Positions 33,691-45,163 are shown, counted from the stretch's first letter. The stretch is 64,000 nucleotides of DNA from Congeria kusceri (GCA_027627225.1 CM051024.1:43332847-43396846), one strand, 5' to 3'. Translations and numbers: made by a program. The notes: generated by a model from the letters alone, not told the origin.

Positions 33691-35034
33691 TACTTAGCAT
33701 ACAATTAACATGTTTACAGTTTATGAAATGTATATAGGATTGTGCTACGGAGCTTTTTGAGTGGGGGTCCACGACTGCTTTTCACAAAGTTATTGGGCAA
33801 CCTTAACTTAATTTGTAATTAAATGAAAATATCAAACTAATTTAAATGCAGAATTCCATCATTTATCTTCACCATGTTGTAAATACAAACGAGCATATTT
33901 ACTCAGTTTAAAAGAATAAAACATACGAGAGGCAGTCGTAAAGTTCCCGGACTACTCGCATAAAAATCACGATTCGTATCATAGGTAGATACAATTTATA
34001 TGGTCTGAACGGAGAATTCTTTCTGATCAAAATCTGTAATTTTCATCATATTGTATCATTTATACATGGAACAAAAACATTTTACAACTACAACATATCA
34101 CATGTGTATGGAGCACTTTGACGTCATTACAATGTATCACACGTGTACGGAGCACTTTGACGTCATTACAAAGCGTCATCGTGATAATTTATGAACTTTG
34201 TCATCATGGACTGTCAGAGTTTCTCAAAATATTCCCGACACACTTCCTAAGATGATGTACCCACTTACTATATGTGTACAAAATAGAATTGCTGAGGATA
34301 TGAGCGCAGAGTTGATCAAACTGCATACTTAAGATCCTCCTCACTCTAAAACAATATTCAAGACAGAATCTCTGTAAGGCTGCTCCGTCGTCGGTCGCCA
34401 GGTTCGTGAATCGTCGGATGTATACTCCCGCTTAGTTTTCGCTAAGGAGCTGCGTGAATACGGGCACAGGACCCACGAATACGGAAAATTCTCAATCTAA
34501 CTAAATTCCTCTCCAGTCTGACGCTACTATATTATCCGCTGACTGGATCTGATGACTTCGCATAAGCGGTCACGTTCAGATAACCTTTTTAGGAGCCAGT
34601 CAAACTGTTGCCTTCAAAATCTAACTTCATATATAAACCACAAATACTATGCACGAAATTAACGTGAACTTTGGATGTTTACTCGCCAAAGGTACCGCTA
34701 TATCCATTGTTATCCCCGTGAAAATTAACTGTAAATGATTTATTCCCGAGGATCAGCTTGAAATGCATCACTTATCAAAAACCGTTGCCAAACATTGCTG
34801 TGCAAAAGGCAATTTTATTCGGCGCAGCAGGGCTGATGTTTTATTGTTTGGAAGGTCATTTGAACTTGACCTGTTATACGATGTCTTCAGATCCTAACAA
34901 TTAGGATGTGATTTTAATGAGATTGGGCAAAGTCTCAATCTCAAACTTTGTCTTAACTTAAAACTTTGACCAATAAGAATAAATTTGAACTTCGATTTCC
35001 GTTAGTTTAGGCAAAACAAATGTTGGTTTCCGCT
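33691..35034 (+). other. Intron 4, little recognised
   Basis: No exon seen. A 42-bp unit ending in GAGCACTTTGACGTCATTAC is repeated twice at 34093-34170. The rest is plain AT-rich intron. Confidence 0.5.
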
Positions 35035-35400
35035 TGCATCTCCAAAACAAAATGTAGGAGGGGAGGTAAAAAAAATATTTTTTTGTTTAAACGTTTTTAT
35101 TTACCACACACGTTAATAGGTATATTGGACTGCATGCAAAATGTTTAAACGACTCCCATCAAAGAAACTGTACCTAAACTATAAATAATGTTACAGAAAA
35201 AGACATTTCACAAGATGAGTTTGAAATTTACTCCTTTTTCAAACATGACTTACCGAAAAGCCGCGAAGCGAAATTAAACTGCTCTTATGACCGAAAATCA
35301 GAAAAAAGTTGATGATCGATAGGCAAAAAATCTCATAGGGTCTGCGGTAAAAATTAAGGAAGGGGGGGGGGGGGCGGGTTATCGGAAACAAACAACTTTT
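35035..35400. mobile_element. Repeat family F, copy 1, with G tract
   Basis: An inverted relative lies at 62075-62640. Shared landmarks are TTTACCTCCC, GCAGTCCAATATACC and the poly-C/poly-G tract (G run near 35362). Boundaries are uncertain. Confidence 0.6.
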
Positions 35401-35737
35401 TTACGCCTTAATATTTAAGATTAGGACTAAGATTGAATTTAAGAATGGTCGTAGTCATAGGGCCAGGGGCCGTAACCACAAAGCTCCTTAGTGAAAACTT
35501 AAGTAAATTTCTTAAAATCATAAAATCCCTTTAGTTTGTGGCTGGTTCACTTAAAGTTTATTAAATAACATTTGTATTTTCGATTCTGGTAAAGAATAAT
35601 CCGAACTGATGCTTCGTATTTTACCAAAATTCAAACACCGGTATAAAACATTGGTTTTTACAAGGAAAGTTGTATTTGAATTTTTTCACTTAAGTATGAC
35701 TTAAGTTGAGATTTTCCTTTAGATTTGTATAACCATA

Positions 35738-36014
35738 TTTTTCACAAATCATATTTTTCACATTTGTGAAAAACAGGATCTCATTCTTCACAGGTATGAA
35801 AATTTAGATCTTAGTCTTCACACATCACATTCTTAGTCTGCACATTTTCTGCGAAGTTTGTGATTGAATCCAGTTTTTGATATGCAATGAAATCATAGTT
35901 TTGTGTGGTCCTCACACATACCTCGTTTTTGGTCAGTCACATTCTTCACACTTAAAATGTGGCAAATAAGATCCTATTCTTCAAATATGTTTTGTAAAAA
36001 ATATGATCCTACAG
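35738..36014. mobile_element. Foldback MITE family A, near-complete copy
   Basis: Starts CATATTTTTCACAAATCAT and ends with its inverted relative ATATGATCCTACAGAG, with reiterated TTCACA blocks between. It ends 60 bp before exon e. Confidence 0.75.
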
Positions 36015-36073
36015 AGCTTTGAGGATATGACCCCAGACCGTTTCTCCTGGCTAGGCCTACTTCCGTGTTTCAG

Positions 36074-36231
36074 ACAAGACGACGAGTACCGAGGACATAT
36101 CGCTCTCCTGGCGCGTGGAGGACGTCCTCTCGCAGCTCAGCTTGAACACGCGTCTCTTCGAGGAGATGCTGCGGCGCTCCATCGACAGTCGGACCGGAAG
36201 TAGCGTCACCGGTTCCGTAGCGTCTCAAGAG
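36074..36231 (+). CDS. Monocarboxylate transporter-like protein (SLC16), exon e
   Basis: Follows GTGTTTCAG. Its first codon is completed by the last base of exon d, and it ends in phase 0 before GTACGA. It encodes 53 tail residues with an amphipathic, likely helical stretch (WRVEDVLSQLSLNTRLFEEM) and then Ser/Thr/Gly-rich sequence. Its distance from exon d (20 kb) is due to the retrotransposon and other inserts. Confidence 0.78.
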
Positions 36232-36832
36232 GTACGATGCAAAAGCATAAATTGGTGTTCGGCATCAGGTCCGAGAAGCAGTTTTGATGCCTCTGTCCAG
36301 TTGCTAAAAAAGTAACGGCCCATATAGGAAAATTGGCCGATTACGGCGTACAAATCGTTCATAAATTAGTCTAAGTATTCCATATCAGAAGTTGTGTAAT
36401 ATCATATTATATATTATTTTATTTAATGCTAAGTAGTGAAATATAGAAAAATATCAGTGAGATACATCCCTATATAGCTCACAGTGATGGACTATTTTTT
36501 GGGGTCCCGATTTAATACAGTAAATGAAACAGACCGCCATCGATGCCGGGCTCAAAACTGTGGAATGACGTCATTATTTTGACGTCATGACGTTATGATT
36601 CCCGCGATATTTTCCAATAAAATTTAAAACAAAGGTTAATAAATCATAAAATAAAAAGAAAATTTGTTTTGTTTTCGGTGTGATAACGCGTGATATCATC
36701 ACCGGAAAGGGAGACAATTTACATATTTTCACTCGCGTAAGCGCTCGTTAAAATATTGAATGTCTCCCTTTCCGATGATGATATCACGCGTTATCACACA
36801 GAAAACAAACAATATCCTCTATTTATTTTTAG
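36232..36832 (+). other. Intron 5 with foldback element
   Basis: A 601-bp intron. Its second half is foldback family D; the first half has no feature beyond the TATATTTCACTACTTAGCAT complement at 36427-36446. Confidence 0.6.
36671..36806. mobile_element. Foldback MITE family D, complete copy
   Basis: 136 bp with arms of about 50 bp: GTTTTCGGTGTGATAACGCG at the left and CGCGTTATCACACAGAAAAC at the right. A partial copy lies at 16425-16545. Its right end is only 26 bp before the acceptor of the terminal coding exon. Confidence 0.88.
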
Positions 36833-37834
36833 ATTCCTAGGGTCCAACGCCCATATTCAGATCCGGTACGGTACACCCGGCACTACAGACAGCAACGCAC
36901 TTCCGCCCATTCTGACGGCAGTCGCCAAGGCGACAGAGATGAGCGGCACGGTGACTCTGAGAATGGACAGTCAACCGGAAGCGCATGCCATCTACCAGCG
37001 GATATGACGTCGGCGTTCTCCGTCAGCTCCAACGAATACTCCATCGAGAACCTACCCTCGGCTAGTGAACTGTTCAGCGTGACGGCGATCATGTCTCAAC
37101 CATTTTCACTTCCGGATCAGTATAACCGCGTGCCTCATCCACAACCAAGTCCTCCAATTTCAAGCCATTCACACGTCGGATCGGGGGAAGTAAGTAACAG
37201 CAGCTCCGTGCCGCGGGGGCCGGATCACGTTCAGCAGCAGTCGCATTTCGGTCAGGTGATCAACGAACAAGTGAACATTTTACGGGATACCTTGCGCAGT
37301 CCGACGCAATATTGTAGCCACCCGGATGGCGATCCCGACGATTCGACGTCAGTTCCGAAATCTTATGGAAGCAGGTCGCCCGCCATAGAAATCAATCGAG
37401 TTCCGAGGAATTCCGAAACGAAGGGATCTAACTTCCGGCCGATATCGCCGGGGTCCGCTTCATCCGGAGAGAGTCACCTGTCCGAAAACAAGGGTAGTTT
37501 CGAGCTCGCAAAACAAGTTGCGCTGATAGAAGCGGCGTGCCGAGCAACCGCCGATATCGAGCAAGGGTGTTCCAAAATCATTCCTTTATCAGTTGACACG
37601 AAATTCGCGTCAGTAAACCAGTTGACAGTAATTCCCGCTAAAAAGAATTTTAACGATCAGGGTGGTCCGACGCTTGAAGAACTTTTCAAGCCAGCTTGTG
37701 ACCAGCAGACGATTGACAAATCTAGTTCCGGCGAATTTTTGAACGCGGAACACAATAATGTAAAACAGTCGCGTAGTCATACCGAAGATATCGATGTTTT
37801 CAAGCATTTGTTTGATGACGAATCGACCCATTAA
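36833..37834 (+). CDS. Monocarboxylate transporter-like protein (SLC16), terminal exon
   Basis: Follows TATTTTTAG in phase 0 and runs 333 codons to TAA at 37832-37834. The frame is fixed by exon e and joins without a break to the long frame that also contains ATG 37004, so that ATG is internal. The product is the rest of the cytoplasmic tail: a basic Arg/His/Gln segment at the start, then Ser/Pro/Gln-rich, disordered-looking sequence, and an acidic end (EDIDVFKHLFDDESTH). I know no domain in it. Most SLC16 proteins have tails far shorter than these roughly 455 residues. AATAAA at 38149-38154 is a possible, weak poly(A) signal. Confidence 0.82.
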   Translation: MPRVQRPYSDPVRYTRHYRQQRTSAHSDGSRQGDRDERHGDSENGQSTGSACHLPADMTSAFSVSSNEYSIENLPSASELFSVTAIMSQPFSLPDQYNRVPHPQPSPPISSHSHVGSGEVSNSSSVPRGPDHVQQQSHFGQVINEQVNILRDTLRSPTQYCSHPDGDPDDSTSVPKSYGSRSPAIEINRVPRNSETKGSNFRPISPGSASSGESHLSENKGSFELAKQVALIEAACRATADIEQGCSKIIPLSVDTKFASVNQLTVIPAKKNFNDQGGPTLEELFKPACDQQTIDKSSSGEFLNAEHNNVKQSRSHTEDIDVFKHLFDDESTH

Positions 37835-38307
37835 TGTATTCTCGTATTATTATCAATATTGAAATTAATCGTTAACGAATCAATCAAAGACCATCAACTA
37901 ATGCTGGATTGATGTTTCGTTGAGATTTCATCTTGCACTTTAAATTATAGATTTAACGACATAAATAGTTTATCGTCAAGTACTTCGTGTATCCTTTAAT
38001 TCATAGTTCTGACGGTGCTTCTGTAACATCCAGAGGCGTAGCCAGAATTGTCAGATGTATACGCACATGAGATAATTCTTTTAGAGGGAGGGTTAGGGAT
38101 GGGTGCGCCCCACCGGTGGGGGTCCATGTCCCACCCCGGTTGAAAAAAAATAAAATAAGGAAAGACATTGTGCATTCTGGGTTATTTTGAGCCACTTTTC
38201 TGGCGACACAAGTGATTTTTTTTTCTGGTAAAGAATTTTGAAACGAATTTTTATCCGTTTAAGCAAATACTGTTCTATTTTATTTGTGAAGTCCGCATTT
38301 TGGTATA
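37835..38307 (+). other. 3' flank of the transporter gene
   Basis: The likely 3' untranslated region, then a GGCGTAGCCAGAATT...CCCACCCCGG segment (38030-38145) that looks like a dispersed repeat. Confidence 0.45.
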
Positions 38308-38825
38308 GGCCTTTCCCAAAACTAGGTTACTTCCCTTGCGTAATCACGAGTGATGTCCCCTGTTCACTTCCGGCGACGTTTATTGGTTGCAAGGCGGGAC
38401 AAGGTTACGCATGCGCAAATAAATTCCTTCATTGTTACATATAAAATATTAAATGTTTTAGCTCAATTTTCACCATGACCAAGCGACTTCCCAATATATC
38501 ACCATACATTGTTGGAAAGATAAGGCCATAACCTTTTGAAAAAACAGCATGTGAAAAATGTCTATACGTTGTAACTCAAAATATTTACCTTAGAATAAAC
38601 ACACCGGTTTTGACAGGCATGGGGGCTGCCATTTTGTGCATGAATACATGGTCCAAAAGTTATGAAGCTGGGAACCATTTAAGATAAAGTAATCCCTAAA
38701 ACTGTCTTTTTTCTTATTTCTTACATATATACCTTTAAATTGATACCAAAACATATCATTTAAACTGTAACCCTGAGGATGTGACTTCCGTTTTGGTGTA
38801 ATTTGACCTTTAAGAGAACCCAACC
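38308..38825 (+). repeat. Left long inverted repeat
   Basis: Pairs with the complement of 44330-44914. It lacks about 63 bp, present in the middle and right copies, at a TGTA/GTA microhomology near 38777. Confidence 0.88.
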
Positions 38826-39542
38826 CTTTCAAATTTGAATAAAAACCACATTTTTCATAAATCTGATCTATTTCGAGAAAGAACATGAAGTACTATCACA
38901 CTGGTTTAAGGATTTATTGGAAAAAAATAAAGTTGAAAATACCACATATAAAGGCGTTGTGAGACAAGAATTTTGACAGAAAAAATATACTTAGGTACAT
39001 CTTGGAAAACATTATTTTAACTCAGAATAAAGCACAACTTGGAGTTTTGATAGGCATGGCAGACATAATATATAATATCAGAAGTGAAAACAATCTTCAT
39101 TGGAATTCTAAATGTTATAGAACAGGTTTTTTAGCTGTTTCGAGCAAATTTTTTTTTTCTGCATTTTTGGGGGATAAAATCCATATAAAAGTAGCATTTC
39201 AGATGCCATTTGACCCCAAAGAAGGGTTTGTTTACATAACAATCAACAGAATTTACCTCCTGACACACAATAAACAAAAACATGACCCTAAATGTCAATG
39301 CCAGGTACTAAATAACAGTCTTGTGCCACACCTGAACCTGTGGGTGAGGTGTGAAATCCTTCTAGGCCAGTCTCCAGCAATCTTCAGTCTGTATCCAGTA
39401 CTCCCTTGTGTGTGATCTGTGAAAATAAGAAGGTTTTCTGTGCATGTTTACTTATTATTGTGATTACTAGTGTAAGTTAGATATAATTAGTGTACATATA
39501 CAATAGTTTACTTAGCTTTTTATTGCGATAAGGCTAGTCGCT

Positions 39543-41484
39543 ATGTGGGCTACAAAGCGTCAAGCTCACTTGCGAAAAGTTTGGTTCAAAAAGGGGCCTG
39601 GGAGTCCCAACAAGGGTAAAACTCTTTCTTTTCCCACTGTTGTTGATGTGAGGTTGGAAAAGAAATCATTTGATAGTAGAATACATGACAATAACAATGT
39701 ACTCACCTTCAAACATACCGATGGTACGGACACGACTGTGTCAGCGTTACGACCCCGTCCCAATGCCTCCAATGTAGTTGATGAGTACAGTAGTTTTGAT
39801 GACTCGTCACTTCATCCAGACTTGTATACCAATAAGTTTATGGTTCAGGCTGAGGTCCAGGTTCTTTTCAACACTGCATATAAAGAACATACTCAAATTA
39901 AACCAAACTGTGATGGTGATTTAAATTTTGATGCCGCTAACTCCATTAAGTGGGGTCTAGGTTGGTTCGAGCGGCTAAAGTGTACAAAGTGTTCATACAT
40001 TAGCAAGTATCGCAATCTTTACGAGGAGGTTGATAGTAAAAAAGGTCGTGGTAGGCGTCCCGCAAAGATAAACATAGGCCTTCAGCTTGGTCTGTGCACT
40101 ACACCAATCAGCAATACCGGTGTGCGCAGAATTCTGAACAACGCTAATATAATAGCCCCCACCCAGTCCTCCATGCAAAGGTTAAGTAACAAAGTTAATG
40201 AAAAGGTAGAAAGTGTCAATGTTCAGGACATGCATAAGCACAGAGTGTCCATTGTGAAGGAAAATGCCCTAATAGGTCAAAAAAATGCCAAAACTGTAAA
40301 TGTGGAGGGCGACTCGTGCTACAATAACCCCATGTTCAATTCCGACTCGACCCCATTTCAGGCAGGGTCTATCGCGACAACCACGTTTTGTGAAAATAAC
40401 ACTAAAGACAAGAAAATAGTAGGGGTACACATTGCCAATAAACTGTGTATGATTGGAGCTCGCTTGCGAAATAAGTCGAACAATGTTGTTTGTCCAAACC
40501 ATAGGGGCCATTGCTCCGCAAATGTATCCGAATCAGATCCAATAGGTAACGAAGGTAAATGGCCTGAAATAGTGTCCCGCAACATATAAAATGATGTTCA
40601 AATAGCTGGTTATACCGGTGATGGTGACTCTAGGGAGTCATGCTGGTGTGAGCAAAGGGAATGAACATAAAGTTGAACACTTTAAAGACATAAGGCACTT
40701 AAGAAATTCATTGAAGCGTGCTGTTTACAAAGCCAACTTCAGTTCAAATATGTTCAAAGGGTCTTCAAACACAAACATTAAGAATCGCTTTGCTCTTTCA
40801 ATAAAACGACCGTGTGTGGCAGAGTTAAAGACAGCCCACAAGGTTTACAATGGTGACCTAAACAAAACAAAACAATGTATGCCCAAGGTAGCCGATGCAA
40901 TTGTTTCTTGCTTTGGTGGGTATTGCGGAGAGCCCTGCAAAGCATCTAGTTTAGTTTGTTGTGGTAACTACCGACAGGCTAAAAACTTCATGCCAATGAA
41001 TGCTAAACTAAGAATGACAGAGGGTGATAAGGCATTACTTTTAAAATGCATGGCCATTATGCTGTCTCCCTCAGCACTTGATCAAACCAAATTTTTAACC
41101 ACTACACAAAAGTGTGAGGCCGTGAATCGATCTTACCAGACAGTTAACCCCAAAATGATAACTAACCCTAGGAACTTTGCCGGTATGATTCACGGCCAGG
41201 TTCATAAACTAAACAATGGTTACGCAGTGTCGGTGTTGATTAAAACCAAGTCTCTAGGGGCCACCCTTACAAAAGGTTCCACGGTCATACGTCAAATACG
41301 GAAGACCGATCAAAGAACCCAAAGGCCAAATAAATGGGTAATTTAAAAACGCAAAACTAATAGGTACGCGACACGCCAGAGACGGTATAAATTACATGAA
41401 AATTTGCATTATTCTAAGGGTCTCACTGACATGGTACACGTCGTCAGAAGTTCTAGACATTTACGAGACCACAGTTATGTATAA
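39543..41484 (+). pseudogene. Mutator-like transposase, inactivated
   Basis: Transposase of the large element. It starts at ATG 39543 (MWATKRQAHLRK) and has a zinc-binding CTKC segment near residue 146. The DDE region holds the probable first Asp in VEGDSCYNNP and later GDGDSR. Other family landmarks are HRGHCSAN, RHLRNSLKRAVYK and FLTTTQKCEAVNRS. I recall this order from transposases annotated with a Mutator-like domain in molluscs and cnidarians. Three lesions are visible: TAA at 40587-40589, a frameshift near 40620 between GDGDSR and GSHAGV, and another near 41340 before the basic tail (RYATRQRRYK). The copy is dead. Confidence 0.78.
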
Positions 41485-41565
41485 ATAGAGAATACTAGAT
41501 TAGTGTTGAATAACGATAAATTTATTTAGCGAGGCTTAGAAAACCTGGACCACGAGCCTTGTACA
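41484..41565 (-). mobile_element. Fragment of MITE family E
   Basis: Carries one arm (GATTAGTGTTGAATA, TTTATTTAGCGAGGCTTAGA) of the family at 16733-16880, abutting the end of the transposase frame. Confidence 0.65.
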
Positions 41566-41707
41566 TGTATATATGTATAGATTTGCCTTCATTTGCTGTG
41601 TTTTATGCATACATTTCAGCTGAATGCCTGATTTTAGTACAATTACAAAATAAAATATGAACTTAGTAGGATCTGTTAACTTCGCAAATTAAGAAAATTG
41701 GTATGAT

Positions 41708-42085
41708 TCAAAGAAGGCAGGTCGGATGGTCATCATGGCCAATGCATCGGCCAGTGCGGACACAAACTTTGCGGGCATTATTAACTGTTACAGGTTCTAA
41801 AACTAAATGATAAGGATTGCAACACAAAGTATTATGACATAAATAAGAAAATTGTTGAGACTCGTGCAAATAATTGTCAAAATGAAACAGAAAAACAACA
41901 CAGTGAACATAATGGGTCTTGGATGGTGACTCTGGTGGACATTTTGCTTTAACTTTCCCATATCTACCCCCCCCCCCCCCCTCATGTCCACTAGAGCAAC
42001 CATCCCATAAAATACAGCCTTTAATGGGGTCAAGTTGGCATCTGGCAGTGATTCTCTCCATTACAGTGCGTTTGTAGGCATCCAT
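41708..42085 (-). CDS. His-Me finger (I-PpoI-like) endonuclease
   Basis: A 125-residue frame from ATG 42085 (MDAYKRTVMERI), convergent with the transposase. It resembles the zinc-binding-loop His-Me finger family of homing endonucleases: CILWDGC and GRYGKV near the start, FSYLCHNTLCCNPYHL in the middle, then NNARKVC and a C-terminal GHDDHPTCLL. Cys and His spacing fits the two zinc sites. In I-PpoI the sequence SHLC supplies the catalytic His; here it is SYLC (TAT for CAT, one transition), so this copy may be inactive. An Asn pair (NN) that could hold the metal is present. The frame is open, the start is 43 bp from the middle inverted-repeat copy, and a C(16) tract codes the Gly run. Confidence 0.72.
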   Translation of the reverse strand: MDAYKRTVMERITARCQLDPIKGCILWDGCSSGHEGGGGGRYGKVKAKCPPESPSKTHYVHCVVFLFHFDNYLHESQQFSYLCHNTLCCNPYHLVLEPVTVNNARKVCVRTGRCIGHDDHPTCLL

Positions 42086-42127
42086 TTTCAAAATTGTTGC
42101 AGAAGACAAATCTTACCGGAAGTTCTT

Positions 42128-42603
42128 AAAGGTTACGCATGCGCAAATAAATTCCTTCATTGTTACATATAAAATATTCAATGTTTGAGCTCAATTTTCA
42201 CCATGACCAAGCGACTTTCCAATATATCACCATACATTGTTGGAAAGATAAGGCCATAACCTTTTAAAAAAACAGCATGTGAAAAATTTCTATACGTTGT
42301 AACTCAAAATATTTACCTTAGAATAAACACACCGGTTTTGACAGGCATGGGGGCTGCCATTTTCTGCATGAATACATGGTCCAAAAGTTATGACGCTGGG
42401 AACCATTTAAGATAAAGTAATCCCTAAAACTGTCTTTTTTTCTTGTTCTTACATATATACCTTTAAATTGATACCAACACATATCATTTAAACTGTATTT
42501 TAAAAATCATATGCATTATACACTGAACCCTATGTGTTTATTATCTAACTGACAGCATGTAACCCTGAGGATGTGACTTCCGTTTTGGTGTAATTTGACC
42601 ATA
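42128..42603 (+). repeat. Middle copy of the inverted-repeat arm
   Basis: Same orientation as the left arm, starting GGTTACGCATGCGCAAATAA and lacking the outer roughly 90 bp. It shares with the right arm a 63-bp segment absent from the left arm. Confidence 0.88.
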
Positions 42604-44329
42604 AGCGTATTGATGTTTACCGAAAAAACATGCAATATATTTGATTTTCAATCTTAAAATTGTGTCGATGTCGCAACAATAAATTTACAAATATCAACAT
42701 TCGTATATAATATACATCGTGTACTTTATTTATCAATTTAATTAAATAACTATTTTGATTTTTAACAATATTGTCTACACGATTTCAGTATCTAAACAAC
42801 CTATGCCTTCATCGTGTATTAAATTTGCATTATTAAATAAAATAAATAAAAAGCTGTTTTTAGTAAAATGATTTTGCTAAGTAACTCTAAGCTAACATTC
42901 TTCTGGCGACTAAAATTACAAAAATAAGGTATCATCCGATGATTTGGCAGCATCTTCTTATTTGAATTCCATACACATTTGTGTTTAATTTTTAAGCTTT
43001 GTTCGTTGCAGATATTCTTGTTGCGTGCTAAATATTATACGGTGCTTGAACAGGCTCCGCTAGTCCGCTTTAATCTTGAAATATAATGCAACAAAACAAC
43101 TATCTTTTTAATTACTGTTAACACAATATTACAATAACTAACGATGATGTCACTCCTCATTAAATGTTATAACTGATGTTGTATTAAAGAGATTAAGTAA
43201 ATAATTTGTTTATTATTGTGTCATGTGTTTAAACAATGTTCATGATAACTCAATGTAATCAACGAAACAAATAACACCCGACCCAATGGGTCTATATGTC
43301 ACCAGGAAATGGATATGTCATGATAATTATGTACATAATAGGGGGATTATCTATAATAAAACAGACATGGAAATATACATTTTGAAACAAGTTTACACAA
43401 TTCAGAGTAAGTAATTAACAAAGCCAATAGAAGAATATAATATACGTTTGAATAAATATTTTATACTTGTTGAGTCTGTTTGATCAAGTTTTTAGTTTTC
43501 CTTTATGTATATAACTCGAACTGAGATGATTTCTTCATTTCTGTCGGAATCGTGGTAAAACAAACAACATTTTATTCTCGCAGCAGCTACGGTAATTCCC
43601 GTAAGTTTTAGAAAAACTAAACACGATGAGCTCTTAAATGTTTACCACCTTTCAATTCTTCACAATCGAAAATTAAATGATGTGCTATATTATTTCACTC
43701 TTCAATTTAAACCAATTAATTAATTCGAAAAAGTGTTTAATGCTTTTAATTATGTTCTGTTCTGTTCAATAAGGTGGCGTTGTCTCATAGGGTGATAGGC
43801 AAAGAACAACAACGGAGACAACAACATTTTAAAATGTGAGATAAACTGTAATTTGAGACGCAAACAATGGAGACGAAGTGTGTCATGTTAGTTGTCTCTG
43901 CATGTAGATCTTTATCATCAGAACAGAACATTTATCATCAATGCATTACGCAATTGCACGGATTAGCGGTATTGTGTTAAGGGCAATTTGATAAGATCCC
44001 AGCGGTTTGTGGCTTTGGTATGTTATGTCCCCTCTTCAGTCAGATAACTAAGTATCCATTGAGAGAACATGTGGTGGTATTTATGTATGGAAAACAACCG
44101 AGACGAGACAAGATCACTTTTTTTCAGGATGCCTGTCATACGGACATGTGGCCTTAGTAATGAGTTTAAAACGATACTACATTAAGTTCTAATAATTTAT
44201 TTTTGTAAGATATATCCTCTATGAGTTTTTATAATATTTAATAAAAAACATATGGTCTAAAAAATTTCCATTCCAAGTCTTGAAAGCCGCTTGGTTTTAG
44301 ATCTATAATACTAAATACATCAAGGTCAA
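42604..44329. other. Empty interior between middle and right arms
   Basis: 1.7 kb of AT-rich DNA with no frame or repeat I recognise. Confidence 0.5.
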
Positions 44330-44914
44330 ATTACACCAAAACGGAAGTCACATCCTCAGGGTTATATGTCAGTTAGATAATAAACACAGGGTTTAGTGTA
44401 TAATGCATATGATTTTTAAACTACAGTTTAAACGATATGTTTTGGTATCAATTTAAAGGTATATATGTAAGAAATAAGAAAAATAAGAAATAAGAAAAAA
44501 GACAGTTTGGGATTACTTTATCTTAAATGGTTCCCAGCGTCATAACTTTTGGAACATGTATTCATGCACAAAATGGCAGCCCCCATGCCTGTCAAAACCG
44601 GTGTGTTTATTATAAGGTAAATATTTTGAGTTACAACGTATAGACATTTTTCACATGCTGTTTTTTCAAAAGGTTATGGCCTTATCTTTCCAACAATGTA
44701 TGGTGATATATTGGGAAGTCGCTTGGTCATGGTGAAAATTGAGATCAAACATTGAATATTTTATATGTAACAATGAAGGAATTTATTTGCGCATGCGTAA
44801 CCTCAAGCTAGGGAAAACGTCGCCGGAAGTCGGGTTTCAAATATGGCGGATGTGAATTCGCAATAACGGGAGGTAATTTCCAAGGGAGATCACCTAGTTT
44901 TGGGAAAGGCCTAT
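44330..44914 (-). repeat. Right long inverted repeat
   Basis: Complement of the left and middle arms; ends CCTAGTTTTGGGAAAGGCC. Confidence 0.88.
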
Positions 44915-45029
44915 TAGGCACGTGCGTTTTGTGCGTACAGGGCGCTACGCCCTTGATATCGACCGTCTGTTTCATCTACGCTGGTTAAAATGTCCTGAAA
45001 ATATGTTTTCTCAAAATTATTGAACTATG

Positions 45030-45078
45030 ACAATGACGACGATGATTGTTTATGACGATGACGACAATGATGATGATA

Positions 45079-45163
<85 letters not shown>

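Larger units (their letters stand above)
38308..44914. mobile_element. Mutator-like transposon (composite) with nuclease gene
   Basis: The left end 38308-38825 and right end 44330-44914 are long inverted repeats starting GGCCTTTCCCAAAACTAGG. A third copy of the arm, in left-end orientation but lacking the terminus, is at 42128-42603. Inside are a decayed transposase (+), a His-Me finger nuclease gene (-) and about 1.7 kb of empty AT-rich DNA between the middle and right arms. No target duplication is visible, which fits a rearranged or nested element. Confidence 0.8.

Noticed and set aside
36756..37007. Alternative frame through the start of the terminal exon, and ATG 37004 as a separate gene start
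   Set aside because: The alternative frame stops at 37007 and does not join exon e in phase. The other frame is open from the acceptor at 36833 and joins exon e in phase 0, so ATG 37004 is internal.
39002..39415. 137-codon frame upstream of the Mutator-like transposase
   Set aside because: Starts at TTG, lies in sequence that looks like a diverged second copy of the inverted-repeat arm, and resembles no protein I know.
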